Shown one piece after another: positions 18,370 through 27,206 of a stretch of 64,000 nt of DNA; the first letter of the stretch is position 1; each line of letters begins with the position of its first letter. This stretch comes from Pirellulales bacterium. GTDB lineage: Bacteria; Planctomycetota; Planctomycetia; Pirellulales; UBA1268. The position numbers and the translations under genes were made by a program. The stretch spans positions 124,001-188,000 of the forward strand of contig JAGYJY010000007.1 in assembly GCA_018401745.1 (NCBI GenBank), read 5' to 3'. The notes beneath the pieces were generated by a model. That model was not told the origin of the DNA. It ran no database searches and worked only from the letters and a program-made list of their open reading frames with translations.

Positions 18370-19971
18370 GTGCCGCGTTGCAGAGAAAGAGCGACCCACC
18401 GGGTCTCCTGGGCTGTGCTCATCGCGATCGCGGTGCTGGCGATGGTCTGCCCGCAGGGCCACGCTCGCGAGCCCACAGTCGAGCAAGTCCACGTTGTCGC
18501 TGACAATGCTCCCCCAGTGGACCTGCTGAATCCCCTCGCCGCCGCCCAGCTCCCCGAGCCACCACCGCCGCAGCCGCCGCGCGGCCGTACCGATCTCCGC
18601 ACGCGGTGGGACCACGGGCTTGTGCTGGAGAGCGCGGCGGGTGAGTTTGGCTTTCGCATCGGTGGCCGCGTGCAGGCCGACGCCAGTGGCTTCACTGCCG
18701 GCGACGGGCCGAATCTGCCGCCGGCGTTTGGAGGGCTCAACCCGCCGCTGAGCGGTGCGGCCAACTTCCGTCGGGCTCGCCTGCGGGCGGGCGGGCGGCT
18801 TGCCGCGGCAACCGAGTGGGCTGCAGAGTTTGACTTTGCCAATCAGATGACCGCCTACAACGCCGCCTTTCCCACGCTGACGGGGCCGGGGAGCCTGCCT
18901 GCCATGAAAGATCTCTGGCTTCAGGTGCACGACCTCCCCTGGCTGGGCCGCCTGCGGGTGGGTAATCAGAAGGATGCCTACGGCTTTGAGCACGCTGGCG
19001 ACAGCCGCTGGCTCAACTTCATGGAACGGTCGTTCAACCAAGACGCCTTTGTGGGCCCGTTCAACGACGGCTACCTGCCCGGCATCCAGCTGCTCAATCA
19101 CACCGACGACGGCCGCATCGCCTGGTATCTCGGCGAGTTTAAAAACACCGCCAACCCCTTCGGCTTTGCCAATTCCAGCGGTGGAAGCGAAACGGTCGGC
19201 CGTCTGGTCGTGCTGCCGATCTTCGCGGATCAGGGCCGCCAACTCCTTCATCTGGGCATCTCCGGCCGCACGATGGGGCTGGCGAATCTTCCCTCGCAGA
19301 TCGACCCAGCGACCGGCCGGCCCACCGGGCCGATGATTCCGGCGGTTCGTTTTCGCAGCCGGGGCAGCATCCGCAACGGACCTCCTGGCCCGCTCAACTC
19401 GATCTACGCCGATGCCGGGCTGCTCACCGGCAGCTGGCAGAACATGCTCGGGCTGGAACTCGCTGCCAACCGTGGTCCGCTCTCAGTTCAGGGGGAGTAT
19501 TTCGGCTCCTGGCTCTACAACGCCGCGACGACCGGTGTCGACCCGATCAACGCCGGCTGGCAGCCGCCGCCCGACACGCCCCTGGGAACGGTGTTTTTCC
19601 AGGGCGGCTATCTGGAAGCGCTCTGGTTTCTCACCGGTGAAAGCCGCAGCTACGATCTGGCCCATTCCCGGTTTTCACGAGCCATCCCGCGGGCGAACTT
19701 TTATCGACGCCGCGGCGGAGATGGCCGGATTCACACCTCCCCGGGCGGCTGGCAGGTGGGCCTCCGCTACAACTACCTCTGCCTGAGTGACGGCGAGGTC
19801 AATGGAGGTGTGCTCAACGGGATGACACTCGGCCTCAACTGGCTGCTCAACCCCAATGCCCGCCTGGTTTTCAACTACGACTTCACCCACCGCGACTTTG
19901 TCAACGCTGCCGGTGAAGACGGCAGTGGCGGCATCAACGGGTTTGGCACCCGCCTCGCCTTCGATTTCTAG
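18370..19971 (+). CDS. Phosphate-selective-porin-like outer membrane beta-barrel protein (porin 1)
   Basis: 533 residues from GTG 18370. Signal peptide: basic start, then VSWAVLIAIAVLAMVCPQGHA. After a Pro-rich linker the barrel begins with FGFRIGGRVQADASGFTAG. The alternating amphipathic strands and the C-terminal end GTRLAFDF, with a final aromatic residue, are typical of outer-membrane porins. It resembles the OprP/OprO group used in planctomycete annotation. It is a clear paralogue of the next gene: both share FRRxRxRxxG, FMERSF, NGPPGPLNSIYAD and LNPNAR. Substrate unknown; 'phosphate-selective' is only a family name. Its stop is followed at once by a hairpin repeat. Confidence 0.83.
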   Translation: MPRCRERATHRVSWAVLIAIAVLAMVCPQGHAREPTVEQVHVVADNAPPVDLLNPLAAAQLPEPPPPQPPRGRTDLRTRWDHGLVLESAAGEFGFRIGGRVQADASGFTAGDGPNLPPAFGGLNPPLSGAANFRRARLRAGGRLAAATEWAAEFDFANQMTAYNAAFPTLTGPGSLPAMKDLWLQVHDLPWLGRLRVGNQKDAYGFEHAGDSRWLNFMERSFNQDAFVGPFNDGYLPGIQLLNHTDDGRIAWYLGEFKNTANPFGFANSSGGSETVGRLVVLPIFADQGRQLLHLGISGRTMGLANLPSQIDPATGRPTGPMIPAVRFRSRGSIRNGPPGPLNSIYADAGLLTGSWQNMLGLELAANRGPLSVQGEYFGSWLYNAATTGVDPINAGWQPPPDTPLGTVFFQGGYLEALWFLTGESRSYDLAHSRFSRAIPRANFYRRRGGDGRIHTSPGGWQVGLRYNYLCLSDGEVNGGVLNGMTLGLNWLLNPNARLVFNYDFTHRDFVNAAGEDGSGGINGFGTRLAFDF

Positions 19972-20091
19972 CTGTCCGTGGAAAAAGCCATTCAAGGGCC
20001 TTGTTCCACTCAAGCGGCGCCCCAAACAGCTGCGGTTTTGGGAGGTCGCCGGTCGCCGCATCCTGCGGCGGCAGACGTGTTCCAGAGTCTG
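19972..20091 (+). repeat. Copy A of a stop-codon-adjacent hairpin element
   Basis: The sequence begins at the base after the porin 1 stop with CTGTCCGTGGAAAAAGCCAT, identical over 20 bp to copy B. A 64-bp stretch absent from copy B follows, then CCGCA-TCC-TGCGG (20056-20068) and CAGAC-GTGTTCCAGA-GTCTG (20072-20091). Both are hairpins, the second again with TTCCA in the loop. It lies in the 373-bp gap between the porins, which otherwise holds only the tandem repeat at 20110. Terminator or transcript-stability function is an inference. Confidence 0.55.
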
Positions 20092-20109
20092 CTCGCGGTC
20101 GGCCCCACC

Positions 20110-20148
20110 TTCTAGAAAAACCAGGGGCTTCTAGAAAAACCAGGGGGC
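20110..20148. repeat. Tandem pair of 19/20-bp repeats
   Basis: TTCTAGAAAAACCAGGGGC occurs at 20110-20128 and again, with one extra G, at 20129-20148. The second copy runs into CCAGGGGGCTTGGGAAGCCCTGG, which can form a hairpin. It is located about 200 bp upstream of the porin 2 start. Regulatory role unknown. Confidence 0.5.
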
Positions 20149-20344
20149 TTGGGAAGCCCTGGAAGGACGTGCTGACTTTTTCGGTCGGGCAGAGAATACC
20201 GAAAATCCTAATAATTCGTCCGCCCTCTGCTGGACGATGCAACACCTGTGGCAAGAGCTGAGGATTCCGTAGACCTGGTGTCTGGGGAAGACTTTGCCGG
20301 CGGCTGCATGCGTGTTGAGTCTTCACTCGTCTCCCGAGGTTGCA

Positions 20345-22135
20345 ATGAAGCGGCGGCAGCTTCTCCCAACAGTGGTCCTGATCGCGGGCTACCTGACCGC
20401 GTTTGCCGCTGTCGCACCCGCTGCCGACGAGGTGGCCCCCGCGACTGCTGCGTCCGCCCCGTCACCCCTCGATCTGATCGCCAACGCCCAGCCCAGAGCC
20501 ACGGCCCTGACAGGCCTGGAGAGCGGTGCCTTCGAGCCGATCACACTCGTCAACTTCCAGCCCACCGAGGCTGAGGAGCTGCTCGGGGGCGAGTCGCAAC
20601 TCACCGACGATGCGCTGAGCGTGGAAGCCGGGCCCGCTGCCCCCGCGGGCGTTGAGCTGCTTCCAGAAGGCACTACCACCCAAGGCCTCACCGAAGCGGA
20701 ACAGCTTGCTCGCGGAGAACCGCAGTTTACCAGCGCAGGCCTCACAGTTGGGGCAGACGTGACGCTGAAGCCGGAGTGGAACAACGGCTTGGAGTTTCTC
20801 TCGCCAAACCGTGAGTTCCGCGTGCACGTTGGCGGCAGGGCTCAGGTTGACACCACGGCGTTCACTGCCGGCCCTGGGCCCAACAGCGCGGCAGCGGAGG
20901 GTGGGCTCAATCCGCGGCTCTCCGGTGCCACCAACTTTCGCCGTGGACGCTTTCGCATCGATGGCCAGATGTATGAGAACTACGAGTGGCTCACCGAGTT
21001 TGACTTCGTCAATCAGCTCCAGGTCAATGCCCTGGCCGACCCGACGCAGGAGCAGGGCGTGGCCCCCAACCCTGCGCCGACCGAGGTCTGGTTTGCCGTG
21101 ACCAAACTGCCGATCCTCGGCAACGTTGTGATCGGCAACCAGAACACGCTCACCGGACTTGAGCACATCACCAGCGACCGCTTTGTCAACTTCATGGAGC
21201 GGTCGTTTCTCGCCGACGCCTTCACGATGCCCTTCAATAACGCCTATGCCCCAGGCATTCTGGTGTTTCGCAACTTCGGCACCAACGAACGGTATCGCGT
21301 TGCGGCCGGGGCCTTCAAAGACGACTTCAACATCTTCGGGTTTTCCGACACCGCAGCGGCCAACTCGCTGCAGACCCGGGTGACTGGGCTGGTGATCGAC
21401 GAGCCGGAAGAGAATCGCTGGACACACCTCGGCCTCTGCGCGGTCTATCAGCAGACACCGAAAGCGCAAAACAACGCCACCCCGGGCAATCCCATCCCGA
21501 CGCAGGAGGGCAGCCTGCGGTATCGCGCCCGGGGCAACATCCGCAACGGTCCTCCAGGCCCGCTGAACTCGATCTATGCCGACACCGGCCTGCTCGGCGC
21601 TGCCTATCAGACGCTGATCACTGCTGAATACGCCTCAAACTGGGGACCGCTGCAGATGCAGGCGGAGTGGACGATGACACTCGTGCCGCGGGCACGGTCG
21701 ATCCTGAATCCATCAGCCAACGCCGGCCAGCAGCCGATCAACACCGTCGTCGATAATCTGTTCTACCAGGGGGCCTACTGCGAAGTGATGTATGCCCTGA
21801 CAGGCGAGGGCCGCAGCTACAACCGCAAGCAGGCGGTGCTCGACCGCTTCGTGCCACGCAACAACTTCTTCCGCGTGGAGACGCCAGACGGCATTCGAAC
21901 GAGCGAGGGAGCCTGGCAGGTTGGCGTCCGCTACGACTGGCTCTGCCTCAACAACCAAGGCATCAACGGCGGTGTGCTCAACGGCGTGACGCTCGGCCTC
22001 AACTGGTTTCTCAATCCCAACGCCCGCATCGCCTTCAACTACGACTTCACTCACCGCGACTTCACCAACAGCCTTGCCGAAAACGGCTCCGGTGGCATCA
22101 ACGGCTTTGGCACTCGGCTGTTTTACGATTTTTAA
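20345..22135 (+). CDS. Phosphate-selective-porin-like outer membrane beta-barrel protein (porin 2)
   Basis: 596 residues from ATG 20345, with a clean signal peptide (MKRRQLLPTVVLIAGYLTAF, cleavage near APAAD) and a GAGG upstream. A longer periplasmic N-terminal segment of about 130 residues (Ala/Glu/Leu-rich, with ELLGGESQLTDD and QLARGEPQFTSAG as an imperfect internal repeat) precedes the barrel, which starts with FRVHVGGRAQVDTTAFTAG. The C-terminus ends FGTRLFYDF. Closely paralogous to porin 1 along the whole barrel, so the pair arose by tandem duplication. Transport substrate unknown. Confidence 0.85.
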   Translation: MKRRQLLPTVVLIAGYLTAFAAVAPAADEVAPATAASAPSPLDLIANAQPRATALTGLESGAFEPITLVNFQPTEAEELLGGESQLTDDALSVEAGPAAPAGVELLPEGTTTQGLTEAEQLARGEPQFTSAGLTVGADVTLKPEWNNGLEFLSPNREFRVHVGGRAQVDTTAFTAGPGPNSAAAEGGLNPRLSGATNFRRGRFRIDGQMYENYEWLTEFDFVNQLQVNALADPTQEQGVAPNPAPTEVWFAVTKLPILGNVVIGNQNTLTGLEHITSDRFVNFMERSFLADAFTMPFNNAYAPGILVFRNFGTNERYRVAAGAFKDDFNIFGFSDTAAANSLQTRVTGLVIDEPEENRWTHLGLCAVYQQTPKAQNNATPGNPIPTQEGSLRYRARGNIRNGPPGPLNSIYADTGLLGAAYQTLITAEYASNWGPLQMQAEWTMTLVPRARSILNPSANAGQQPINTVVDNLFYQGAYCEVMYALTGEGRSYNRKQAVLDRFVPRNNFFRVETPDGIRTSEGAWQVGVRYDWLCLNNQGINGGVLNGVTLGLNWFLNPNARIAFNYDFTHRDFTNSLAENGSGGINGFGTRLFYDF

Positions 22136-22163
22136 GAACCACGTCCGCTCTGAGGCGTTTGCC

Positions 22164-22844
22164 ATGCGACTCCCACACACCCCTCTGCGGCAGCTTCGGC
22201 TGAGAGGCTTCCTGGCCATCGTGGCGATTGGACTCCCCACGCTGGCCGGGAGCCTGCCGGCGGAAGAACCCGTCGCGCCGGCTCCCCATGAGTCTGCTGC
22301 TGAGCAAGCCGCGGGGAAGGCAAACTGTCCACCGCGCCGCTGCGGACTGATCCCTGTCTGCCGGCGGGTTCCGGTGACAGTCAGCAAGCCCCACACCGAG
22401 TATCACATGGAGTGTGCGCTTGTCTGTGAGCCCGGCTGCTGCCTGACGGGCTGCCTCCGTAGCCCGGGAGGTGGCGGCTGCGACCGCTGCGGGCATGCGA
22501 CGATTCGCACCGAAAAGCGACTCGTGAAAAAGGTGACGGAGAAGAAGATCGCTTCCCACGAATACAAGGTCTGCTGGGTCTGCCCGGCCTGCGCAGGCCT
22601 GGGGGCGTCTGTTCGAAAGCACGCCAGTCGCCCACAGGGGTGTCGTCCACCCGAGAGTCTCATGCGTCGTGCACAGGCTGCGATGCCAGTCACACCCAGC
22701 CTGGTTCTCGCTGGTCACTCTTCCCCTGGCGGGTGCCAGACGCTCTGCTTGCATGGCCGCGGCAAGCGGAGTAGACCGACAGGTTGCCCGCGGACATGGT
22801 CCTGCACCTCTGCGGCGTTCCCCTCTGAGGGTACTCGCGGATGA
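22164..22844 (+). CDS. Exported Cys-rich protein, planctomycete type
   Basis: 226 residues from ATG 22164, 28 bp after porin 2. A signal peptide is plausible (GFLAIVAIGLPTLAGSLPA). The middle carries many Cys: CPPRRCGLIPVCRRVPV, CALVCEPGCCLTGCLR, CDRCGHATIRTEKRLVKKV, YKVCWVCPACAG. Paired CxxC-like knuckles suggest metal binding or disulfides. I recall similar proteins in planctomycetes as hypotheticals. The last about 60 residues look less protein-like, so an undetected frameshift is possible. The stop overlaps the start of hpnG by 4 nt (ATGA). Confidence 0.55.
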   Translation: MRLPHTPLRQLRLRGFLAIVAIGLPTLAGSLPAEEPVAPAPHESAAEQAAGKANCPPRRCGLIPVCRRVPVTVSKPHTEYHMECALVCEPGCCLTGCLRSPGGGGCDRCGHATIRTEKRLVKKVTEKKIASHEYKVCWVCPACAGLGASVRKHASRPQGCRPPESLMRRAQAAMPVTPSLVLAGHSSPGGCQTLCLHGRGKRSRPTGCPRTWSCTSAAFPSEGTRG

Positions 22845-23593
22845 GACCGGCCTTCGACAACACCACGATCGAGCGTGTGGACGCGGCGATTCTCGTCGCG
22901 CTCTCGCTCGAGGCCGCACCGCTGATCGAGGCGGCTCGCGACACGCTCCAGCTGAAAACGCCGTCAGGGCTGAAGATCACGATCGGACAAATGGGGCATC
23001 GTCGTGTCGCCATCGTGACCACGGGCGTTGGCCGGGAGGCGGCGGTCCGCGGCGGGCAGCTCACGATCGAAGGCCATCGGCCCGGCCTTCTTGTGGTCGC
23101 CGGTCTCTGCGGCGGCCTCGATCCTGCGCTCGCGCGGGGCGATGTGGTCGTCGCGGCGACGGTCGCCAGGCCCTGCGGCGACTCCCTCACCGCCCATGAT
23201 CCAGCGAGTGTCCTCGATGCAGTCCGGACTTCGCCGGGTGCGTGTCGTGACGGCTGACCAGGTGGTGGAGACACCCGAGGCGAAACGTCAGCTCCGCGAG
23301 TCGTCTGGCGGTGATGTGGTCGACATGGAGAGCTGGTGGATTGCAGAAGTGGCTGAGGCCGCCGGCACACCCTGGACGGTGGTCCGCAGCATTTCAGACA
23401 CGGCCAGCGACTGCGTTCCCAGCGACGTAGCCAAGCTCGCGTCGGTCGCGCACCCCGCTCGGCTGGCGGGGCTGCCGCCCGGCTCCTCTTTCGTCGTCCC
23501 TCGGCCCTCGGCGACCTGGCCGAGCTCCGCGAGCATGCCTGCGGAGCCGCCGAACGCCTCGCCGAACGGCTGGTCGTCATGCTCGGCCGGTGA
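22841..23593 (+). CDS. hpnG: Nucleoside-phosphorylase-family protein, probable adenosylhopane phosphorylase HpnG (two frameshifts)
   Basis: About 250 residues spread over three frames. HpnG releases adenine from adenosylhopane. Part 1 has AILVALSLEAAPL, VAIVTTGVGREAAVRGG and VVAGLCGGLDPALARGDVVV, the MTA/SAH-nucleosidase-type core. After a shift near 23233 part 2 reads VRVVTADQVVETPEAKRQL and DVVDMESWWIAEVAEAAG, with the ribose-binding ME and the catalytic-loop region SISDTASDCVPSD. After a shift in GGGG near 23470 part 3 is LLFRRPSALGDLAELREH ... LVVMLGR, stop 23591-23593. It converges with hpnDE, overlapping 17 bp. Its position within a hopanoid locus makes HpnG likelier than a general MTA/SAH nucleosidase, but the family alone does not decide this. 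Confidence 0.7.
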
Positions 23594-26005
23594 GCAGCCG
23601 CACCAGCAGGCCGCGAGGAAGATCGGGCGTCAGCGTTGGCTGCGGGGCGCCACATGCCGAGAGGCAGGCCGCGGCAGCGAGCCGCCCACTCCGCACGGAG
23701 CCTTCCATCGTGGAGGGCCAGCCGGTGGCCGTCCAATCGCCAGCGAGAAACAGATTTGGCACATCCGTGGCCGACGCCGGCCGCACCGCATCAACGCCCG
23801 GCCGCACTGAGATCACGGCCAGCGGATCGGTCACGATCCGCGAATCGAGCAGGGTGGCCACACGGGCCGCGGGAAAGAGCGCCCGCAGCTCTTCAACCAC
23901 GCGATTGCGGAGCTGACGACGGTCAGTGCCGAGCAGGCTGTGCGAGCCGCTGATCACCACCTGGCAGTAGCCGCGGCCCTCGCTGCCGGTGTCGTCGCCT
24001 GCCCGAAACACCCACTGCGAGAGCGTGCCCAGCAGCACCGCATGCGGCAGGTCGATCACGGGACGGTCAAACCAGAGGTGGACGGCCGTGATTGGCGACC
24101 CGGTAAGCTGGTCGCTCCCCTCAGGCATCGCCGCCGGCACAAGCTTTTCCGCTGCACGCCAGGGCACGGCCACAATGCAGGCGCGGCAGGCAATCCGGGC
24201 TCCATCGGCTGTTGTCAGCGACGGCAGCTCGGCTGGCTCCTCACGGCGTCGGCGTCCGATCTCGACCGCACGCACGCGTCCGTCGGCCGCATACTCCAGC
24301 GACGACACGACCGTTCCCGTGTCGAGCTGCACGCCCTTCGACCGCAGCCAGCCCGCCAGGCCATCACCGAAGAGTTCCCCCAGCGGACGCTGCGGCAGGT
24401 GCAGATCGGCAGCACGCCTGTGGGAGAGAAATCCGTCGAGCATCACCTTCCGTGAGGCCTCCACCGAGACCCGCTGCACCGAATCCCCAAGGGCACTCTC
24501 CAGCACTGGGGCCCAGAAGAGGTCGATCACACGCTGGGGCTGGCCCCGCTGCTGAAGCCAGGCAAGCGCCTCCGCCGGCTCGTCGCCTCCCGGCTTCCAG
24601 CGAATGAGCTGTATCATGCCCCAAGCCAGCGTTGTCTTCTCCCACAGGCTGAACTGGGGGAGTCGCAGCAGCAGCGGGGTGAGATGCAGCGGCGCCGGCA
24701 GCCATCGCGAGGGCGTGCAGCCGGCCCGGCGGCCATCCGGTGTGACAAACCAGAGTCGCCGATGATGCTGCAGCTGCGAATCGATACCGACGCGACGGCA
24801 GAGATCAAGAAAGTTGGTGCAGCAGCCCATCGCCAGATGCTGGCAGGCATCCACCAGGCCACCCGCTTCGCGATCGGCAAACGACGCCGCCCGTCCACCC
24901 ACATGCCGTCGTGATTCCAGCACGCGAACCGGCGTGCCTCTGGCAACAACGCCCGCCTCCACCAGCGATGCGGCGGCTGCCAGGCCCGCAAGGCCTCCCC
25001 CCACAATCACGATGGGCAACGGCTCGCCATCAGCACCCTGCTTTGGTGACACCGCCAGCGGCGGGGCCGAAGCGATTGCCTGCGGTGGCCGCGGCCCGCA
25101 GACGGCCGTGGAAACGACCGAAGCTGCCAGCTGAAGCCGCGACGGCTTGGGGCGACCCTGCAGAATGCCGTTGCCTGCCAGGCAGACTGCCCGGAAGAGA
25201 CTGCGGTAGACCCCAAACATCGCCCGGAAAATCCGTTGTCCATCGCGGGAAAGAAAGTGGTCGAGCACGCTCGCCTGCGCATAGAGCTCGCGGGTGCGGG
25301 CACGCTGCACCGCGAGGAGCTGCTCAAGCCCCGGTGTCATCTTCAACGTGGAGGCCGCAGCCGCCTGCAGATCCGCCACGGAGACGCCGCACGTCTGCAG
25401 GTCTTCACGCGGAAGATAAACCCGGCCGCGAGCCAGGTCTTCGGTCACATCCCGCAGAATGTTGGTCATCTGAAAGGCGAGACCGCAGGCATCGGCTGCG
25501 GGCAGCGCTTCAGGGCCGGTAAACCCCCAGATGTGAATCGAAGCGAGCCCCACCGCTGAGGCAACGCGACGGCAGTAGGCCTGCAGCTGATCATTTGCCT
25601 CAAACAGACAGCCATCCCCCTGCTGGCGATGCTCGAGATCGAGGTCCTGCTCCACGCCATCAAGAACAGCAAAGAGCGGACGCGGGGAATCGCATGCCGC
25701 CGCGCGGCATCGGCCATGGCCCGCAGCACAGGATCGCAGCAGTCGTCCCCTTGCAGGGCAGCGGTCAGGCCGTTGCGAAAAGCCGTCAGCTCGTCGCGGG
25801 CTCGCTGCAGCTCAGCGGCTGCTGGCGACGCTGCGGCATCCTGCGGCCCGTCGGTGATGTCGTCAGCCCGGCGGCAAAAGGCATACAGCGCCGTCATCGC
25901 CTGCCGCTTGCCCGCTGGCAGCAGCCGGATGGGCATCGCAAAACTCGATCCTGACGCCGCGAGAACCTCGCGACAGACCGCATGATCTTCCGTCAACGTT
26001 GCCAT
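23577..26005 (-). CDS. hpnDE: Fusion of presqualene diphosphate synthase (HpnD) and hydroxysqualene dehydroxylase (HpnE); one frameshift
   Basis: About 809 residues. The first about 290 form a trans-isoprenyl diphosphate synthase with the two Asp-rich motifs, RRADDITDG and NILRDVTED, which make presqualene diphosphate from two FPP. A short linker leads into a FAD-binding amine-oxidase-type domain (LPIVIVGGGLAGLAAAASLV, then GGRAASFADRE, ending NLFLAGDWTATGWPSTMEGS). This is typical of HpnE, which reduces hydroxysqualene to squalene. In most organisms these are separate genes. The frame breaks once, at GGGG 25684-25687, inside HpnD (AIP-(P)RPLFAVLDGVEQDLDL); one more C on the coding strand restores it. 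ATG 26005 overlaps the hpnC stop (TGATG). Confidence 0.88.
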
Positions 26006-26967
26006 CACGTCTGCTCGGCCTCCGCAGCAGGGCCCGCCGAGCGACGGAATATCCCGGCCCCCATTCGGCCGATCACCGCTCGACCGGCGAGGATGAGTTT
26101 CGTCGCCTTGGAGACTACCGGTCGACGCGACAGGGTGTCGTAGTCGGCCCGCCGGATGGCAGCTGCCACGGCCTGACCGCCACCGGCAAAAGCGGTGATC
26201 GCGGGCCGCACCGCAGCCGGCCCTAACCGCTTCAGCGGTTCGCCCGCCGCCAAGCAGGCCTCCGCCCAGGCCACCTCCTCAGCAAGCAGCCGCCGCAGGG
26301 CAGGGGAGGCCTGCGGGGCGTCGAGATCAGATTCACAGACGCCATGCCGCTGCATGTCGTCGGCTGGCAGGTAGATCCGGCCAGCAATCCGGTCGCGGCG
26401 AACGTCTTGCCAAAAGTTGACCAGCTGCAGGCCTGTGCAGATCGCGTCCGACTCTGCCTGCCGCTGTGGCTCGCGACAGCCGCCAAGCGCGAGCACGATC
26501 CGGCCAACCGGATTGGCGGACCGCCGACAGTAGTCGAGGAGCTGCTCGCGGCTCGCGTAGCGGACCACCTGCTGATCCTGCTCAAAGGCATCGATCAGAT
26601 CATGAAAGGGCTTGAGGGTGAGGCCATGCCGCGCGATGGTGGTTGCCAGGGCCACCAGGATCGGATGCCGCGGCGAGCCTCGGCCGCAGGCCTCCAGCTC
26701 GTCACGCCAGGCCGCCAGGGCGGCTGCGGCTACTGCGGGGCTCTCCGCCTCATCCGCCAGGTCGTCACTCCAGCGGGAGAAGGCGTAGACGTTGGCAAAA
26801 TCCTGCCGCAGCGGCTTCGGCACGAGCCAGCTGATCACCGAGAAGTTCTCGTAGTGGCCCGTGGCAATCCTGCCGGCAGAAGGCCTCGGCATCCTGCAAG
26901 CTGGGGGCTGCCGCTGTGCCAGCATCTGCGACCGTGGCCCCTGCGAACCCAAACGGGGAGGGCTCAT
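26005..26967 (-). CDS. hpnC: Hydroxysqualene synthase
   Basis: 320 residues from ATG 26967; ATG 26925 is a possible shorter start. A squalene/phytoene-synthase fold enzyme that converts presqualene diphosphate to hydroxysqualene. Landmarks are ENFSVISWLVPKPLRQDF near the N-terminus, the Asp-rich VYAFSRWSDDLADE, the second motif LQLVNFWQDVRRD, and GRIYLPADDMQRHGV. It directly precedes and overlaps hpnDE on the same strand, so HpnC, HpnD and HpnE, the three-enzyme bacterial squalene route, form one transcript. Confidence 0.92.
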   Translation of the reverse strand: MSPPRLGSQGPRSQMLAQRQPPACRMPRPSAGRIATGHYENFSVISWLVPKPLRQDFANVYAFSRWSDDLADEAESPAVAAAALAAWRDELEACGRGSPRHPILVALATTIARHGLTLKPFHDLIDAFEQDQQVVRYASREQLLDYCRRSANPVGRIVLALGGCREPQRQAESDAICTGLQLVNFWQDVRRDRIAGRIYLPADDMQRHGVCESDLDAPQASPALRRLLAEEVAWAEACLAAGEPLKRLGPAAVRPAITAFAGGGQAVAAAIRRADYDTLSRRPVVSKATKLILAGRAVIGRMGAGIFRRSAGPAAEAEQT

Positions 26968-27040
26968 GGACGAGCGTCCACGCGGCAGCGTCCCGCGTTG
27001 TCGCGTGCCGCGAGTTCTTCCCGCCCATCGCTTCTCTTCT

Positions 27041-27070
27041 CATCCCGAGTCATCCCGAGTCATCCCGAGG
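27041..27070. repeat. Triplicated 10-bp direct repeat
   Basis: CATCCCGAGT occurs twice in tandem and is followed by CATCCCGAGG. It lies in the 239-bp divergent region between hpnC (start 26967) and ispH (start 27207), about one helical turn per unit. It could be a phased protein-binding site or a replication-slippage product. No promoter was recognised. Confidence 0.45.
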
Positions 27071-27206
27071 TCGCCCAGAGAATCGGCCTCTGCATCTGTC
27101 GGAAAACGATCCTTCGGCTTACGATACCCGAGAATGCTTGAAACCGCCCTCCATGCCCGCCATGCCACCGAATCTCTGGTGATGGACGGTGCGACCCCCT
27201 CATGAG

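Noticed and set aside
22690-23736. 348-codon minus-strand frame opposite hpnG
   Set aside because: Low-complexity Arg/Ser/Pro sequence, antisense to a recognisable nucleoside phosphorylase core.
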